Origin: Lutibacter sp. | GTDB lineage: Bacteria > Bacteroidota > Bacteroidia > Flavobacteriales > Flavobacteriaceae | Direction: 5' to 3' | Length of the DNA stretch: 34,687 bases | Assembly: GCF_016342705.1 (NCBI RefSeq) | Contig: NZ_JAEINV010000025.1 | Coordinates: forward strand, 1 to 34,687 | Shown: positions 23,298-32,838 of the stretch, in pieces | Layout of the letters: the number at the start of each line of letters is the position of its first letter | How positions within the stretch are numbered: position 1 is the first letter of the stretch | Notes under the pieces: generated by a model | Seen by the model: the letters and a program-made list of their open reading frames with translations, nothing else | Told to the model about the DNA's origin: nothing | Databases searched by the model: none | Made by a program: the position numbers and the translations under genes

Positions 23298-24656
23298 ATG
23301 AAAAATTTTAAGTACATTTCAGTTTTAATCCTAGCAGTGTCATTCGTGTTTACTTCTTGTAATGACGATGATGATACAATGGAAGTAATTTTACCAACTC
23401 AAAATATTGTGGAAATAGCACAAGCAAACGGATTTACATCCTTAGCGGCAGCATTAACAAAAGCAAATTTAGTAGACGCTTTGCAGACTTCAGGAAAATT
23501 TACAGTATTTGCACCAACCAACGAAGCTTTTGATAATTTATTAGCAGCTATCGGACAAACAAGTATAGACGATGTTCCTGCATCAGTTTTAGAGAAAATC
23601 TTATTGTATCACGTAGTTCAGGGAGAAGTAATGTCTGGAGACGTTACGGCGGGTAACGTTCCAACTTTAGCTGGTGAAAACATTGCATTAACAACTGCAG
23701 GAGGAATTAAAGTAAACTCAGCAAGTGTTATAATGCCGTATGATGTGGCTGCCACAAACGGAGTGATTCATACTATTAATGAAGTATTAGTACCACCAAC
23801 AATAGCGCCTTTTGTAAATTCTGTTTTAGAACCAGCTTATTTTAGTGAGAATTTTACCACTTTAATTGCAGCTGCTGCAAAGGCAAATTTAGTAGATGCG
23901 TTATTAAATACACCTAATTTAACAATTTTTGCACCTACAAATGATGCGTTTGCTGCATCTGGGTTAGATTTAAATGCATTAAGTGCAGAAGCAATTGCCA
24001 ATGTTTTAACATACCATGTAGTGGGTGCTAAAGTATTAAGTAGCGGAATTCCAAGAGATGCGGCTACATTAAATGGAGCAAAATTATGGTTTTCATTAGT
24101 TTCATCAGGAAACTTTATAAATGGTGATACACAAATTGTGGCTGTAGATATTGAATCTGGATCAGGAGTTGTGCACGTAATAAACAAAGTGTTACTACCG
24201 CCAACAGGAAACTTGGTAGAAACAGCCGTTGCATTATCAGCTTCAGGAGAATTTACATCATTAGTAGCTGCTTTAACGCGCACAGCTATTGAAGGTACAG
24301 CAGCACAAAACTTAATTACAGTATTAAGTGGTAACGGACCTTTTACGGTATTTGCTCCAACAAATGCGGCTTTTCAAGCATTATTAGATAGCAATCCAGC
24401 TTGGAATGGTTTAGGAGATATTCCTTTAGAAACTTTAATTGCCGTATTAACGTACCACGTTGTGCCAGCAAAAGCTTTTGATAAAGATGTGGCAGGTGCT
24501 TTAGATGCAAACAATATGTTGCCAACGGCTAATGGCGCAAAACTAACATTTGATGTAGCTAATTTTAAAATAAATACAAACACATCCATCATCGGTGTAA
24601 ATACAAACGCTTCAAACGGAGTAATTCACGTAATAGATAAAGTTCTTTTACCTTAA
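23298..24656 (+). CDS. Lipoprotein with three fasciclin (FAS1) domains
   Basis: A 452-residue surface or periplasmic lipoprotein. The signal peptide ends in FTSC (Cys21), followed by an acidic linker NDDDDT. Three FAS1 domains follow, each with the FAPTN[E/D/A]AF motif and an HVV...V/IHVI block (domain ends about 165, 300 and 452). FAS1 domains mediate adhesion and protein-protein contacts; no enzyme activity is expected. The second domain is the most divergent. It is driven by the strong promoter at 23237-23268, divergent from the CarH-type regulator, and ends with a terminator at 24690. This suggests a light- or stress-induced envelope protein. Confidence 0.9.
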   Translation: MKNFKYISVLILAVSFVFTSCNDDDDTMEVILPTQNIVEIAQANGFTSLAAALTKANLVDALQTSGKFTVFAPTNEAFDNLLAAIGQTSIDDVPASVLEKILLYHVVQGEVMSGDVTAGNVPTLAGENIALTTAGGIKVNSASVIMPYDVAATNGVIHTINEVLVPPTIAPFVNSVLEPAYFSENFTTLIAAAAKANLVDALLNTPNLTIFAPTNDAFAASGLDLNALSAEAIANVLTYHVVGAKVLSSGIPRDAATLNGAKLWFSLVSSGNFINGDTQIVAVDIESGSGVVHVINKVLLPPTGNLVETAVALSASGEFTSLVAALTRTAIEGTAAQNLITVLSGNGPFTVFAPTNAAFQALLDSNPAWNGLGDIPLETLIAVLTYHVVPAKAFDKDVAGALDANNMLPTANGAKLTFDVANFKINTNTSIIGVNTNASNGVIHVIDKVLLP

Positions 24657-24689
24657 TTTAATAAATGAAGTTTTGTAGTTAATTGTGGA

Positions 24690-24726
24690 ACAGGGAAAAG
24701 CACTAGTTGTTTTTCCTTGTTTTTTT
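24690..24726 (+). terminator. Terminator after the fasciclin gene
   Basis: ACAGGGAAAA and TTTTCCTTGT pair over 10 bp with one G-U, with an 11-base loop and a run of Ts. It partly or fully separates the fasciclin gene from the following SDR gene. Confidence 0.7.
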
Positions 24727-24761
24727 GTAAAAAAGCGTATCTTACTATAAAAAATAACCAT

Positions 24762-26180
24762 ATGAAAATTCTATTAACAGGCGCAACTGGGTATATAGGT
24801 AAAAGATTGATTCCATTGTTATTAAATGATGGACATCAGGTAGTGTGCTGTGTGCGCGATAAAAATAGATTTTCAACTTCACAGTTTAATTCAGAAAATG
24901 TTTCGGTGGTGGAAGTAGATTTTTTAAATGTAAAAACTTTAAAAAATATTCCAGAAGATATAGAGGTGGCGTATTATTTAATTCATTCTATGTCGGCTTC
25001 TGAAGATGATTTTGAACGATTAGAAGCCATTACCGCTACCAATTTCAAAAATTATATAGAACTCTTAGCCATTAAGCAAGTGATTTATTTAAGTGGAATT
25101 GTAAATGAAGAAGAATTATCACAACATTTAAGTTCTCGCAAAAATGTAGAAGCCATTTTAACTTCTGGGTCTTTTAACTTAACCACTTTAAGAGCAGGAA
25201 TTATTGTGGGGTCGGGAAGTGGTTCTTTTGAAATTATTAGAGATTTAGTAGAAAAATTGCCATTTATGATTACACCTAAATGGTTACATACCAAATCGCA
25301 ACCTATTGCCATACGTAATGTATTGCAATTTTTAATTGGTGTTTTAGGCTATGAGTATACTTTTAATAAAAGTTTTGATATTGGAAGTAAAGAAATTTTA
25401 ACCTATAAACAAATGTTATTGCAGTTTGCAGAAGTTAGAAAGCTAAAAAGAACCATTATTTGTTTGCCTATTATGACACCAAAACTGTCATCCTATTGGT
25501 TGTATTTTGTAACATCTACCAGTTATAAATTAGCAAGTCACCTAGTAGATAGTATGAAGATAGAAGTTATTTGTACTAAAAACGATTTAGCAGAACGACT
25601 GAATATTAAACTCTTAACCTATAAAGAAGCTGTTGAATTGGCGTTTCATAAAATTGATGAACAAAATGTGGAATCTAGCTGGACAGATGCACAATCCAGT
25701 AAAAAACTATTAAAAGGAGTTTCAAAATTAATAGAAGTTCCTAGCTACGGATGTTTTAAAGATAGTAGAATAGCCAAAGTGAAAGATGAAGCAACAACAA
25801 TCTATAAAATTTGGTCTATTGGTGGGGAAACTGGCTGGTATTACGGTAATATATTATGGAGTATTAGAGGTTTTATGGATAAATTAGTAGGTGGAGCAGG
25901 CTTAAAACGGGGTAGAAAAAATATGACAGATATTCACGTGGGCGATTCCTTAGATTTTTGGCGCGTACTAGATGCCAACAAAAAAACAAAACGATTATTA
26001 TTGTACGCAGAAATGAAATTGCCAGGGGAAGCTTGGCTTGAATTTAAAATTATTAACAATGAATTACATCAAACGGCTACCTTCAGACCTTTGGGAGTAA
26101 TGGGTAGGTTGTATTGGTATAGCGTGTTACCATTTCACGCATTTATATTTAATGGTATGATTAAAAAATTAACAAATTAA
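24762..26180 (+). CDS. NAD(P)-binding SDR-type protein with DUF2867 domain
   Basis: A 472-residue protein. The upstream ATG at 24717 lies in the terminator tail, so MKILLTGATGYIGKRLIPLL at 24762 is the start. The N-terminal half is an atypical/extended SDR Rossmann domain (GATGYIG, VVEVDFLN, YYLIHSM, VIYLSGIV). The C-terminal half (from about residue 310) resembles DUF2867, with IWSIGGETGWYYGN, RGFMDKLVGGAGLKRGR and GDSLDFWRVLD. The substrate is unknown. The next gene (SRPBCC) starts 1 base after the stop, so the two are translationally coupled. Such pairs occur near photolyase and carotenoid or light-response genes in flavobacteria, which fits the CarH-type regulator nearby. Confidence 0.85.
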   Translation: MKILLTGATGYIGKRLIPLLLNDGHQVVCCVRDKNRFSTSQFNSENVSVVEVDFLNVKTLKNIPEDIEVAYYLIHSMSASEDDFERLEAITATNFKNYIELLAIKQVIYLSGIVNEEELSQHLSSRKNVEAILTSGSFNLTTLRAGIIVGSGSGSFEIIRDLVEKLPFMITPKWLHTKSQPIAIRNVLQFLIGVLGYEYTFNKSFDIGSKEILTYKQMLLQFAEVRKLKRTIICLPIMTPKLSSYWLYFVTSTSYKLASHLVDSMKIEVICTKNDLAERLNIKLLTYKEAVELAFHKIDEQNVESSWTDAQSSKKLLKGVSKLIEVPSYGCFKDSRIAKVKDEATTIYKIWSIGGETGWYYGNILWSIRGFMDKLVGGAGLKRGRKNMTDIHVGDSLDFWRVLDANKKTKRLLLYAEMKLPGEAWLEFKIINNELHQTATFRPLGVMGRLYWYSVLPFHAFIFNGMIKKLTN

Positions 26181-26181
26181 A

Positions 26182-26643
26182 ATGAGCTATTTTCAATTTA
26201 AAAGTGAGCAAAAAATAAATGCTACAATGCAGGAAGTTTGGCAGTTTATTTCATCGCCAAACAATTTAAAAGAAATTACACCTCCATATATGGGTTTTGA
26301 AGTGGTCACCAAAGGATTGTCCGAAACTATGTATCCGGGAATGATTATTGGTTACAAAGTAAGTCCGTTAGCAGGTATAAAATTAAATTGGTTGACAGAA
26401 ATTACGCATGTACAAGAAGGCGTTTATTTTGTAGATGAACAACGTGTGGGACCTTATTCCATTTGGCATCATCAACATAAAATTGAACCTTTTGAAAATG
26501 GGGTTTTAATGACGGATATTGTAACCTATAAACCACCATTTGGCTGGTTGGGAACGCTCTTAAATTCATTGGTGATTAAAAGTAAATTGGCTGAAATTTT
26601 TGCTTTCAGAACAAAAAAGGTAGACGAACTATTTAACAGCTAG
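26182..26643 (+). CDS. SRPBCC family protein
   Basis: A 153-residue START-like hydrophobic-ligand-binding fold: FKSEQKINATMQEVWQFISS at the N-terminus, then PNNLKEITPPYMGFEVVTKG, HVQEGVYFVDEQRVGPYSIWHHQH, and the C-terminal helix. The same type often accompanies DUF2867-SDR proteins in flavobacterial light-response clusters. The ligand is unknown. It is coupled to the preceding gene. In related clusters a photolyase can follow, but here dispersed repeats and then a penicillin-binding protein gene follow instead. Confidence 0.85.
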   Translation: MSYFQFKSEQKINATMQEVWQFISSPNNLKEITPPYMGFEVVTKGLSETMYPGMIIGYKVSPLAGIKLNWLTEITHVQEGVYFVDEQRVGPYSIWHHQHKIEPFENGVLMTDIVTYKPPFGWLGTLLNSLVIKSKLAEIFAFRTKKVDELFNS

Positions 26644-26694
26644 AAATTGTTATTATAAATAGCATTATGACTACTAATTTTTAAATACTAATAG

Positions 26695-26816
26695 TGTCAT
26701 TTCGAGCGTAGTCGAGTATTGTCACTTCGAGCGCAGTCGAGTATCGTCACTTCGAGCGCAGTCGAGAAGTCAATTAAAGATAAAAAAGCAAGGTCTCGGC
26801 TGCGCTCGACCTGACA
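26695..26816. repeat. Dispersed TTCGAGCGCAGTCGAG repeats
   Basis: Three direct copies of GTCAyTTCGAGCGyAGTCGAG at 26695, 26720 and 26746 (period 25-26), and an inverted copy (CTCGGCTGCGCTCGACCTGACA) at about 26795-26816. Direct and inverted copies can pair to a long hairpin. This repeat type is widespread in flavobacterial intergenic DNA. Confidence 0.85.
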
Positions 26817-26924
26817 ATATTATTGAACTGGCGTTTTAATAAGTACACCCAACAGGTTAATTTATTGTTCTTCCATAGAATTTTAAGCAATTTATTGCGT
26901 TATTGTGTTTACAAAATAAAATAA

Positions 26925-29144
26925 ATGGTGGTAAAAGCAAACGCAAGGCGTTTATTTCAAAAGAGTTTTAAATACATGGCAATCTCATTGGTGAGCCTTG
27001 TTAGTGTAGGAGCTCTTTTTTTTATGTTGGTATATGTAGGTGTTTTTGGGAAACTCCCAACAAAACAACAACTACAAACCATCAATGATCATCAGGCTTC
27101 TTTAGTTTTTTCATCAGATGCCGTGTTAATTGGTAAATATTTTGAAAAAAATAGCACAAATGTATCCTATGAATTACTTCCAGAGCATTTAAAAAATGCC
27201 TTAATAGCAACTGAAGACAAACGTTTTTTTGAACATAATGGCGTAGATACACAAAGCTATGTACGTGTGTTATTTAAAAGTATAGTATTGCAAAAGTCGA
27301 GTGGAGGCGGCAGTACATTAACCCAACAATTGGTGAAGAACTTATATGGTCGTGATGGGTATGGAATGTTGAGTATGCCTGTAAATAAAGTCAAAGAAAT
27401 CATACTAGCATCGCGTTTAGAAACCATTTATAGCAAAGAAGAACTCTTAGTATTGTATTTAAATACTGTTCCTTTCGGTGAAAACGTTTTTGGAATTGAA
27501 GCGGCAGCAAATCGTTATTTTAATACCTCAACAAATAAGTTAAACATACAACAAGCCGCGGTATTAATAGGCTTGTTAAAAGCAACTACTAATTTCAATC
27601 CACGGTTGAATCCTGAAAAATCGCTGGAACGAAGAAATTTAGTACTAAGTTTAATGGGGAAAGAAGGGTATTTAAATAAAAACCAAGTAGATAATTTACA
27701 AAAAACGCCCTTAAATTTAAACTATGAAAACTTTGAAATTGCCGCACCTGCTGGTTATTTTGTGTATCAAGTAAAAAAACAAACCAACCAAATTTTAAAA
27801 AACATAGCACAAAAAACAGGTAAAACCTATCATTTGGAACAAGACGGACTGAAAATTTATACCACTTTACATATGGAAGTTCAAAAATATGTTACGGATG
27901 CTATAAAAAATCATTTAAAAAAAATGCAATTTAAGCTAGATGATGAATTATCCAGCACAAGTTTTAGAAAAAAATGGTATCAAAATCAGGAGAAAAAACC
28001 AGATTTTGTGGAGGATGATTTAGTGAAAAGAATGGTGGAAACCTATGATTTGGAGGGTTCAAGTATTCGAAATATGAGCAAGTTAGATAGTTTATGGCAT
28101 TATTACAAAATGTTGCACGCAGCCGTGTTAATTACGAACCCTAAAAACGGAGCAGTAATTGGTTATGTTGGTGGAAATAATTATAGAATATTGCCTTTTA
28201 ATATGGTGCAATCGCATCGTCAAATTGCCTCTGCATTTAAGCCAATTTTATATGCTACGGCCTTAGAAAATGGAATTTCACCAACATCATATTTAGAAAA
28301 TGAAGAACAAGAATATCCTGAATATGAGGGTTGGAAACCGCAAAATTTTGATCATCAATCTACACCCGACCAAAGAGTGGCTTTTGGACACGCATTAGCG
28401 AATTCTATGAACTTACCAACGGTTGATTTGTATTTTAAGGTGGGAAATAAACAACTACAACAAACCATTACTAAATTAGGCTTTCCTAAATTGAAAGATG
28501 AAGCGCCATCGGTAGCTTTAGGAACCTTAGATGTTTCTTTAGAAGAAATTGTAAAAGCTTACGGAACCTTTGCAAACAAAGGAATGTTGACAGATTTAAA
28601 AATGATTGAAAAAATAACGGACGTTCATGGAGTTGTTATTTATGAAAATAAAAGCATTACATCAACTGCTGTTTTTAACCAATATGCGACTCAAAATATT
28701 ACGGCAATATTACAAAAAGCTATAAATGAAGGTACTGGAACAAAAATTAGAAATCAGTATGGCATACAATCTAATGTAGCAGGAAAAACCGGAACAGCAC
28801 AAAATTATTCCAATGCTTGGTTTTTAGCCTACACACCTAATTTAGTGATTGGAACATGGGTGGGAGCATCTACACCTGATGTGCATTTCTATAGCGGAAA
28901 TGGTTCAGGATCATCATTGGCCTTGCCTATTGCCGCCACGGTGCTTAAAAAAATGGAAGGAAATAAAACATTAAAAAATGAATACCTAGTTCCTTTTAAT
29001 ATTTCCGAAGATATTTACTCTAATTTAGAAGTGGAACCTTTTCAAGAAAAAGGAATTGATGGGTTTTTTAAACGCTTGTTTAATTTTAAAAGCAATAAGA
29101 ATAAAATGGAGCGAAGAACTAATAGGAATAATAGAAGAAATTAG
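26925..29144 (+). CDS. Class A penicillin-binding protein (PBP1A-like)
   Basis: A 739-residue bifunctional peptidoglycan synthase. There is one N-terminal membrane anchor (about 17-41). The GT51 glycosyltransferase domain has catalytic E97 in ATEDKRFFEHNGVD, GGGSTLTQQLVKNLYGR (about 127-143) and ETIYSKEELLVLYLN. The transpeptidase domain has the active-site motif S436-A-F-K439, S494-M-N496 and KTGTAQ at 621-626. All catalytic motifs are intact. The C-terminus ends in a basic, Arg/Asn-rich tail. It polymerises glycan strands and cross-links peptides in the periplasm. It is not obviously operonic, since repeats lie on both sides. Confidence 0.93.
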   Translation: MVVKANARRLFQKSFKYMAISLVSLVSVGALFFMLVYVGVFGKLPTKQQLQTINDHQASLVFSSDAVLIGKYFEKNSTNVSYELLPEHLKNALIATEDKRFFEHNGVDTQSYVRVLFKSIVLQKSSGGGSTLTQQLVKNLYGRDGYGMLSMPVNKVKEIILASRLETIYSKEELLVLYLNTVPFGENVFGIEAAANRYFNTSTNKLNIQQAAVLIGLLKATTNFNPRLNPEKSLERRNLVLSLMGKEGYLNKNQVDNLQKTPLNLNYENFEIAAPAGYFVYQVKKQTNQILKNIAQKTGKTYHLEQDGLKIYTTLHMEVQKYVTDAIKNHLKKMQFKLDDELSSTSFRKKWYQNQEKKPDFVEDDLVKRMVETYDLEGSSIRNMSKLDSLWHYYKMLHAAVLITNPKNGAVIGYVGGNNYRILPFNMVQSHRQIASAFKPILYATALENGISPTSYLENEEQEYPEYEGWKPQNFDHQSTPDQRVAFGHALANSMNLPTVDLYFKVGNKQLQQTITKLGFPKLKDEAPSVALGTLDVSLEEIVKAYGTFANKGMLTDLKMIEKITDVHGVVIYENKSITSTAVFNQYATQNITAILQKAINEGTGTKIRNQYGIQSNVAGKTGTAQNYSNAWFLAYTPNLVIGTWVGASTPDVHFYSGNGSGSSLALPIAATVLKKMEGNKTLKNEYLVPFNISEDIYSNLEVEPFQEKGIDGFFKRLFNFKSNKNKMERRTNRNNRRN

Positions 29145-29156
29145 TATTTTTCGTGA

Positions 29157-29537
29157 AGTTCGTCATTCTGAACTTATTTAGCTACGCTGAATCTTCGATT
29201 TTAGAATCTCATCAAATTAAAAAATAATACGTCATTGCGAATTTTACTTTTTTCAAGTAAAATGTGGCAATCTGACCATTAATAAACGGATGGCTTCAGT
29301 CGTACCTTCTTCGAAATGACGTAAAAGAATTCATTAGAAGAGTATAAAAAAACAGGATATTCTTATAGTTCGTCATTCTGAATTTATTTAGCTAGGCTGA
29401 ATCTTTGATTTTAGAATCTCATCAAATTAAAAAATAATACGTCATTGCGAATTTTACTTTTTTCAAGTAAAATGTGGCAATCTGTATATCAATAAACGGA
29501 TTGCTTCAGTCGTACCTTCTTTGCAATGACGTAAAAA
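29157..29537. repeat. Two ~170-bp direct repeats
   Basis: Units 29157-29326 and 29366-29537 are about 90% identical by eye (GTTCGTCATTCTGAA, TAGAATCTCATCAAATTAA, ACGTCATTGCGAATTTTACT, GTGGCAATCTG, CAGTCGTACCTTCTT, ATGACGTAAAA). They begin with GTCATT and end with AATGACG. Each holds AAGTAAAA hairpins. They carry no ORF and look like non-autonomous dispersed repeats. Confidence 0.8.
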
Positions 29538-29551
29538 ACTGTAATTATAAG

Positions 29552-29642
29552 AACCTGAAACAAGTTCAGGTTGACGAAGATATTTTTGTTCATATAATTT
29601 TTCGTCAGTTCGAGTGATTTTCAATAGAAAATCGTATCGAGA
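29552..29642. repeat. AACCTGAA hairpin and TTCGAGTGATTTTC repeat
   Basis: AACCTGAA/TTCAGGTT (29552-29572) forms a perfect hairpin. At 29604-29642, GTCAGTTCGAGTGATTTTC pairs with GAAAATCGTATCGAGA. Both are typical of flavobacterial dispersed intergenic repeats. Confidence 0.65.
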
Positions 29643-29723
29643 ATAGAAAAATTCTTGAAAATGGTTTTCGGAACCTTTATATTTCGTTTTACTTCATAAA
29701 ATACGGGAAAATAGGTTTTAACC

Positions 29724-30692
29724 CTAACTTTTTCTATACATCAAATCGTTTTCAGCAGCAAAAATTTCTTCAACAGCTTGCTGATAGTTTTTTAAACTTT
29801 TAGATTTTTTAATTTTCTTAAACGTTTTATGCGGATTGTCAAACAAGCCAGCAAAATATTCCCATAAACTGGTCATTTTTAATAACAAATGTGTATCTCC
29901 GGAAAGCGATTCGCTATATTCTTGAAATAAAATAGTATGAAATTCCTGCAACAACTCCAATTTATTTGTAGGATATTCTGTGGTATTATTTTTAATCATA
30001 CTGGGTAAAAAAGGATCGGCAATTAAGCCTCTACCAATCATCCAATGATCAATACTTGGAAAGCGTTCTTGCATTTTTTTAAATACTTCTACAGAAGTAA
30101 TATCACCATTATAATAAATTTTATGTTGGGTGTTTTCTAAACATTTTTCAAAAGCCTCTAAGTTTACGCCTCCTTTGTACAACTGTTTTCCAATACGTGC
30201 GTGAATGGCTATATTTTTTAATGGAAAGTTATCTAAAATAGGAAACACGTCTAAAATTTCTTCGGGATGTTCATACCCCATACGCATTTTCATAGAAACC
30301 AAAATATCCGATTCATTATGAACTTTGGTTAAAATATCATTTATTTTAGGAGCATCACAAATCAATCCCGAACCCAATCCTCGTTTTGTTACCATAGGAT
30401 ACGGACAACCTAAATTCCAGTTTAATTCTTTATAGCCTAGTTGTTGAACGTACTTGGCAACAAATAGAAACTCGTCGGCATCATTGGTAATTATTTGAGG
30501 AATAACTTCTAAGGTTGTGTTGTTTTCAGGTAATAAGTCACGTGCGTACACAGGTTTTATTTCAAGTTTTCCATTAAGTTTTATGTAGGGTGAATAAAAA
30601 GTATCAATGCCACCAAACAATTTTTGAAAGGCATTTCTAAATCTAAAATCTGTAAATCCTTGTAAAGGAGATGATAACAGTGTGTAACTCAT
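29724..30692 (-). CDS. tRNA-dihydrouridine synthase
   Basis: A 322-residue flavoenzyme reducing uridine to dihydrouridine in tRNA. TIM-barrel and family signatures are SSPLQGFTDFRFRN (FMN loop), WNLGCPYPMVTKRGLGSGL with the catalytic Cys96, MKMRMGYEHPEEI, IHARIGKQLYKGGVN, YYNGDI and WMIGRGLIADPFL. The length matches bacterial Dus enzymes. The exact subfamily (A, B or C) and the modified position cannot be told by eye. It has its own upstream region with a 21-base palindrome at 30716-30736. Confidence 0.9.
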   Translation of the reverse strand: MSYTLLSSPLQGFTDFRFRNAFQKLFGGIDTFYSPYIKLNGKLEIKPVYARDLLPENNTTLEVIPQIITNDADEFLFVAKYVQQLGYKELNWNLGCPYPMVTKRGLGSGLICDAPKINDILTKVHNESDILVSMKMRMGYEHPEEILDVFPILDNFPLKNIAIHARIGKQLYKGGVNLEAFEKCLENTQHKIYYNGDITSVEVFKKMQERFPSIDHWMIGRGLIADPFLPSMIKNNTTEYPTNKLELLQEFHTILFQEYSESLSGDTHLLLKMTSLWEYFAGLFDNPHKTFKKIKKSKSLKNYQQAVEEIFAAENDLMYRKS

Positions 30693-30715
30693 ATATGTAT
30701 TTAAAGCGCAAATAT

Positions 30716-30736
30716 ACCATCTTAATTTAAGATGGT
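30716..30736. promoter_or_regulatory. Palindrome upstream of the dihydrouridine synthase
   Basis: ACCATCTTAA and TTAAGATGGT flank a single base, 24 bases before the synthase start. It has no T tail on the minus strand. It is an operator-like or 5'-leader hairpin. Confidence 0.4.
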
Positions 30737-30773
30737 GCTAAATTTAAAGTTGCATTTGTTGCAGCGTTTTCGG

Positions 30774-30864
30774 ATAGGACGTTCTATGATTAATTAGAGT
30801 CCTTCGAGTGCGCTTGGTATAGGCTGAAGTTGAGCATTTGTAACTTGTTTCTAAAACGTCCTAT
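30774..30864. repeat. 91-bp element with 10-bp terminal inverted repeats
   Basis: ATAGGACGTT and AACGTCCTAT are perfect inverted ends of a 91-base non-coding segment between the synthase and kinase genes. The inside resembles the TTCGAGTGCGCT dispersed repeat. It could be a miniature insertion element or a long terminator for the kinase transcript. Confidence 0.4.
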
Positions 30865-32838
30865 TTAATTAAAATAAGTATGAATTAATTCTAGCAGTTC
30901 ATTTTTGTTGATTGGTTTAGAAATATAATTATTACATCCAGCTTTTAAAGCCTTTTCTCTGTCGCCTTCTAAACTATACGCTGTTTGTGCAATGATAATA
31001 ACATTTTTATTAAAAGCTCGTATTTGTGCCGTAGCGCCAAAACCATTTAGGATGGGCATTTTAATATCCATTAAAATTAAATCAATATCCGTGTTTTTTT
31101 TACAGATTTCAACCGCTTCTATTCCGTTACTAGCAGTTAAAATAGTGTTAGATATTGGTTTTAAAAACGTGGTAACTAAAGTTTTGGAGGTTTTATCATC
31201 TTCAACTATCAACGTTTTTAGGTGAAGTTTTTTGCTAGGTATTTTTTGTTCAGTAACTATTTGTTTGCTTTCAGGATTAGTATATTGCAAATAAGGGAGC
31301 GTAAAATAAAAAGTAGAGCCACTGTTAATAGCGCTTTCTATCCAAATTTTTCCGCCTAACATTTTAATATATGCTTTACTGATAGATAAGCCTAATCCAG
31401 CCCCTTGCAATGCGTTGGTATCCTCAATATCTGCTTGTATAAAACGTTCAAAAATAGCTTTTTGCCTGTTTTTTGGAACGCCTATTCCTGTGTCTTTTAC
31501 AAAAAATTCTATACTTAAAGGAATTGTATTTAAGTTTAAATAATAGCCAAATTCTATAGTCCCAGATTTGGTGTATTTTACAGCATTTTTAATGAGATTT
31601 AAGAGGATTGCATATAATTTTTCTCGGTCTGTTATTATGGTTGCAACATCATTTGCTAATCCTTTTTTGTAACTTAATGCTATTCCTTTAGCGGCGGCTT
31701 CAGGTTTAAAAAACGTGTATAAATAATCTAACTGCTCATTTATATTCACATCTACAATCAACGTTTTCATGAGGTTCGACTCAATTTTTGAAATGTCAAC
31801 AATATTATTAATCAAATTTAACAAGCGTTCCCCACTTTTTTCAATAACATCTATAAATTTTTGTTGTTTTTTAATAGGTAAATCAGGTGTTTTTAAGAGT
31901 TCCGTAAATCCTAAAATACCATTCATTGGTGTTCTAATTTCGTGACTCATATTCGCTAAAAATGCAGATTTTAAACGTTCGCTATTTTCAGCATTTTCTT
32001 TTGCTTTTATAAGTTGCTTTTCAACTTTTTTCCTTTTTGTAATATCAAAAGCAGAGATAATACCACATTCCATACCATCCCATTCTATAACTCCTGTTTT
32101 AACATCAATCCATTTTTCTTTGTTGTTTTTTTTAAGGATAGAAATTTCGTATTCAAAATGTTTCGTAAGTTGATTTGGGTTGTTTGGATTGTTTTCAGTA
32201 ATAAAATCTACAAATTTGGGTTGTACCAAATCGCGTACGTGCATTTTAAGTAATTCTTTATTAGAGTACCCCGTTAATTTTGATGCTGCAGGGTTGGCAT
32301 AAATGACATTTTTTTTATGATATATGATAATACTAGCGGCGGTAGATTTAGAAAGGGTTTGTAAGTTCTTTTCACTGGTATGCAATAATTTTTGCGCATT
32401 TTTACGTTGCGCAATTTCATAAGCTATATGTAAATTTTTACCTAAGTGATTTATAATTGGTTTTAGTTCATTAAATAAAGTAATGTCAAATGGTTTTTTT
32501 CTACCCAAAATTAGGTAACCATAGTTATCTAATTTATAGGTGTAATAATAATTTGAATTAACTTTTAAAAGTTCGCAAGGTGTGTTTTTTTGTTGATATT
32601 TTTTTAGAATATTCGATTTAACGTGTTGCCATTCTTCTGAATTTTTTGCGATAAAAGGAATTAAAATAGATTCATCTAATTCTTTTTTATTAAATTTAAG
32701 TACTGCCGCTAAAAAGCAGTTTAACTTTCTTAAATACAGGGGAGTAATTTTTTTTAGCAATGTAGTTTCATTTGTTTCACCAGTAGAATTAATGGCTAAT
32801 TCAAACAATATTTCTGTTTCTATATTTCGTGTTACCAT
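30865..32838 (-). CDS. Hybrid histidine kinase with PAS and receiver domain
   Basis: A 657-residue soluble kinase without membrane segments. Residues 1-140 are an uncharacterised sensory region. A PAS domain covers about 150-275 (STAASIIIYHKKNVIYANPA and SKLTGYSNKEL). The HisKA domain has H299 (FLANMSHEIRTPMNGILGF). The HATPase has NLIKNAVKYTKSGTIEFG, DTGIGVP and GAGLGLSI. The C-terminal receiver (about 540-657) has phosphoacceptor D591 (LILMDIKMP) and K in YISKPINK. No DNA-binding output exists, so a separate phosphotransfer partner is expected. Its start overlaps the FIST gene by 7 bases, so the two are co-translated and FIST is the likely ligand-sensing partner. Confidence 0.92.
   Translation of the reverse strand: MVTRNIETEILFELAINSTGETNETTLLKKITPLYLRKLNCFLAAVLKFNKKELDESILIPFIAKNSEEWQHVKSNILKKYQQKNTPCELLKVNSNYYYTYKLDNYGYLILGRKKPFDITLFNELKPIINHLGKNLHIAYEIAQRKNAQKLLHTSEKNLQTLSKSTAASIIIYHKKNVIYANPAASKLTGYSNKELLKMHVRDLVQPKFVDFITENNPNNPNQLTKHFEYEISILKKNNKEKWIDVKTGVIEWDGMECGIISAFDITKRKKVEKQLIKAKENAENSERLKSAFLANMSHEIRTPMNGILGFTELLKTPDLPIKKQQKFIDVIEKSGERLLNLINNIVDISKIESNLMKTLIVDVNINEQLDYLYTFFKPEAAAKGIALSYKKGLANDVATIITDREKLYAILLNLIKNAVKYTKSGTIEFGYYLNLNTIPLSIEFFVKDTGIGVPKNRQKAIFERFIQADIEDTNALQGAGLGLSISKAYIKMLGGKIWIESAINSGSTFYFTLPYLQYTNPESKQIVTEQKIPSKKLHLKTLIVEDDKTSKTLVTTFLKPISNTILTASNGIEAVEICKKNTDIDLILMDIKMPILNGFGATAQIRAFNKNVIIIAQTAYSLEGDREKALKAGCNNYISKPINKNELLELIHTYFN

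Noticed and set aside
23837-24283. Minus-strand 148-residue ORF
   Set aside because: Antisense shadow of the fasciclin gene, which has clear FAS1 motifs.
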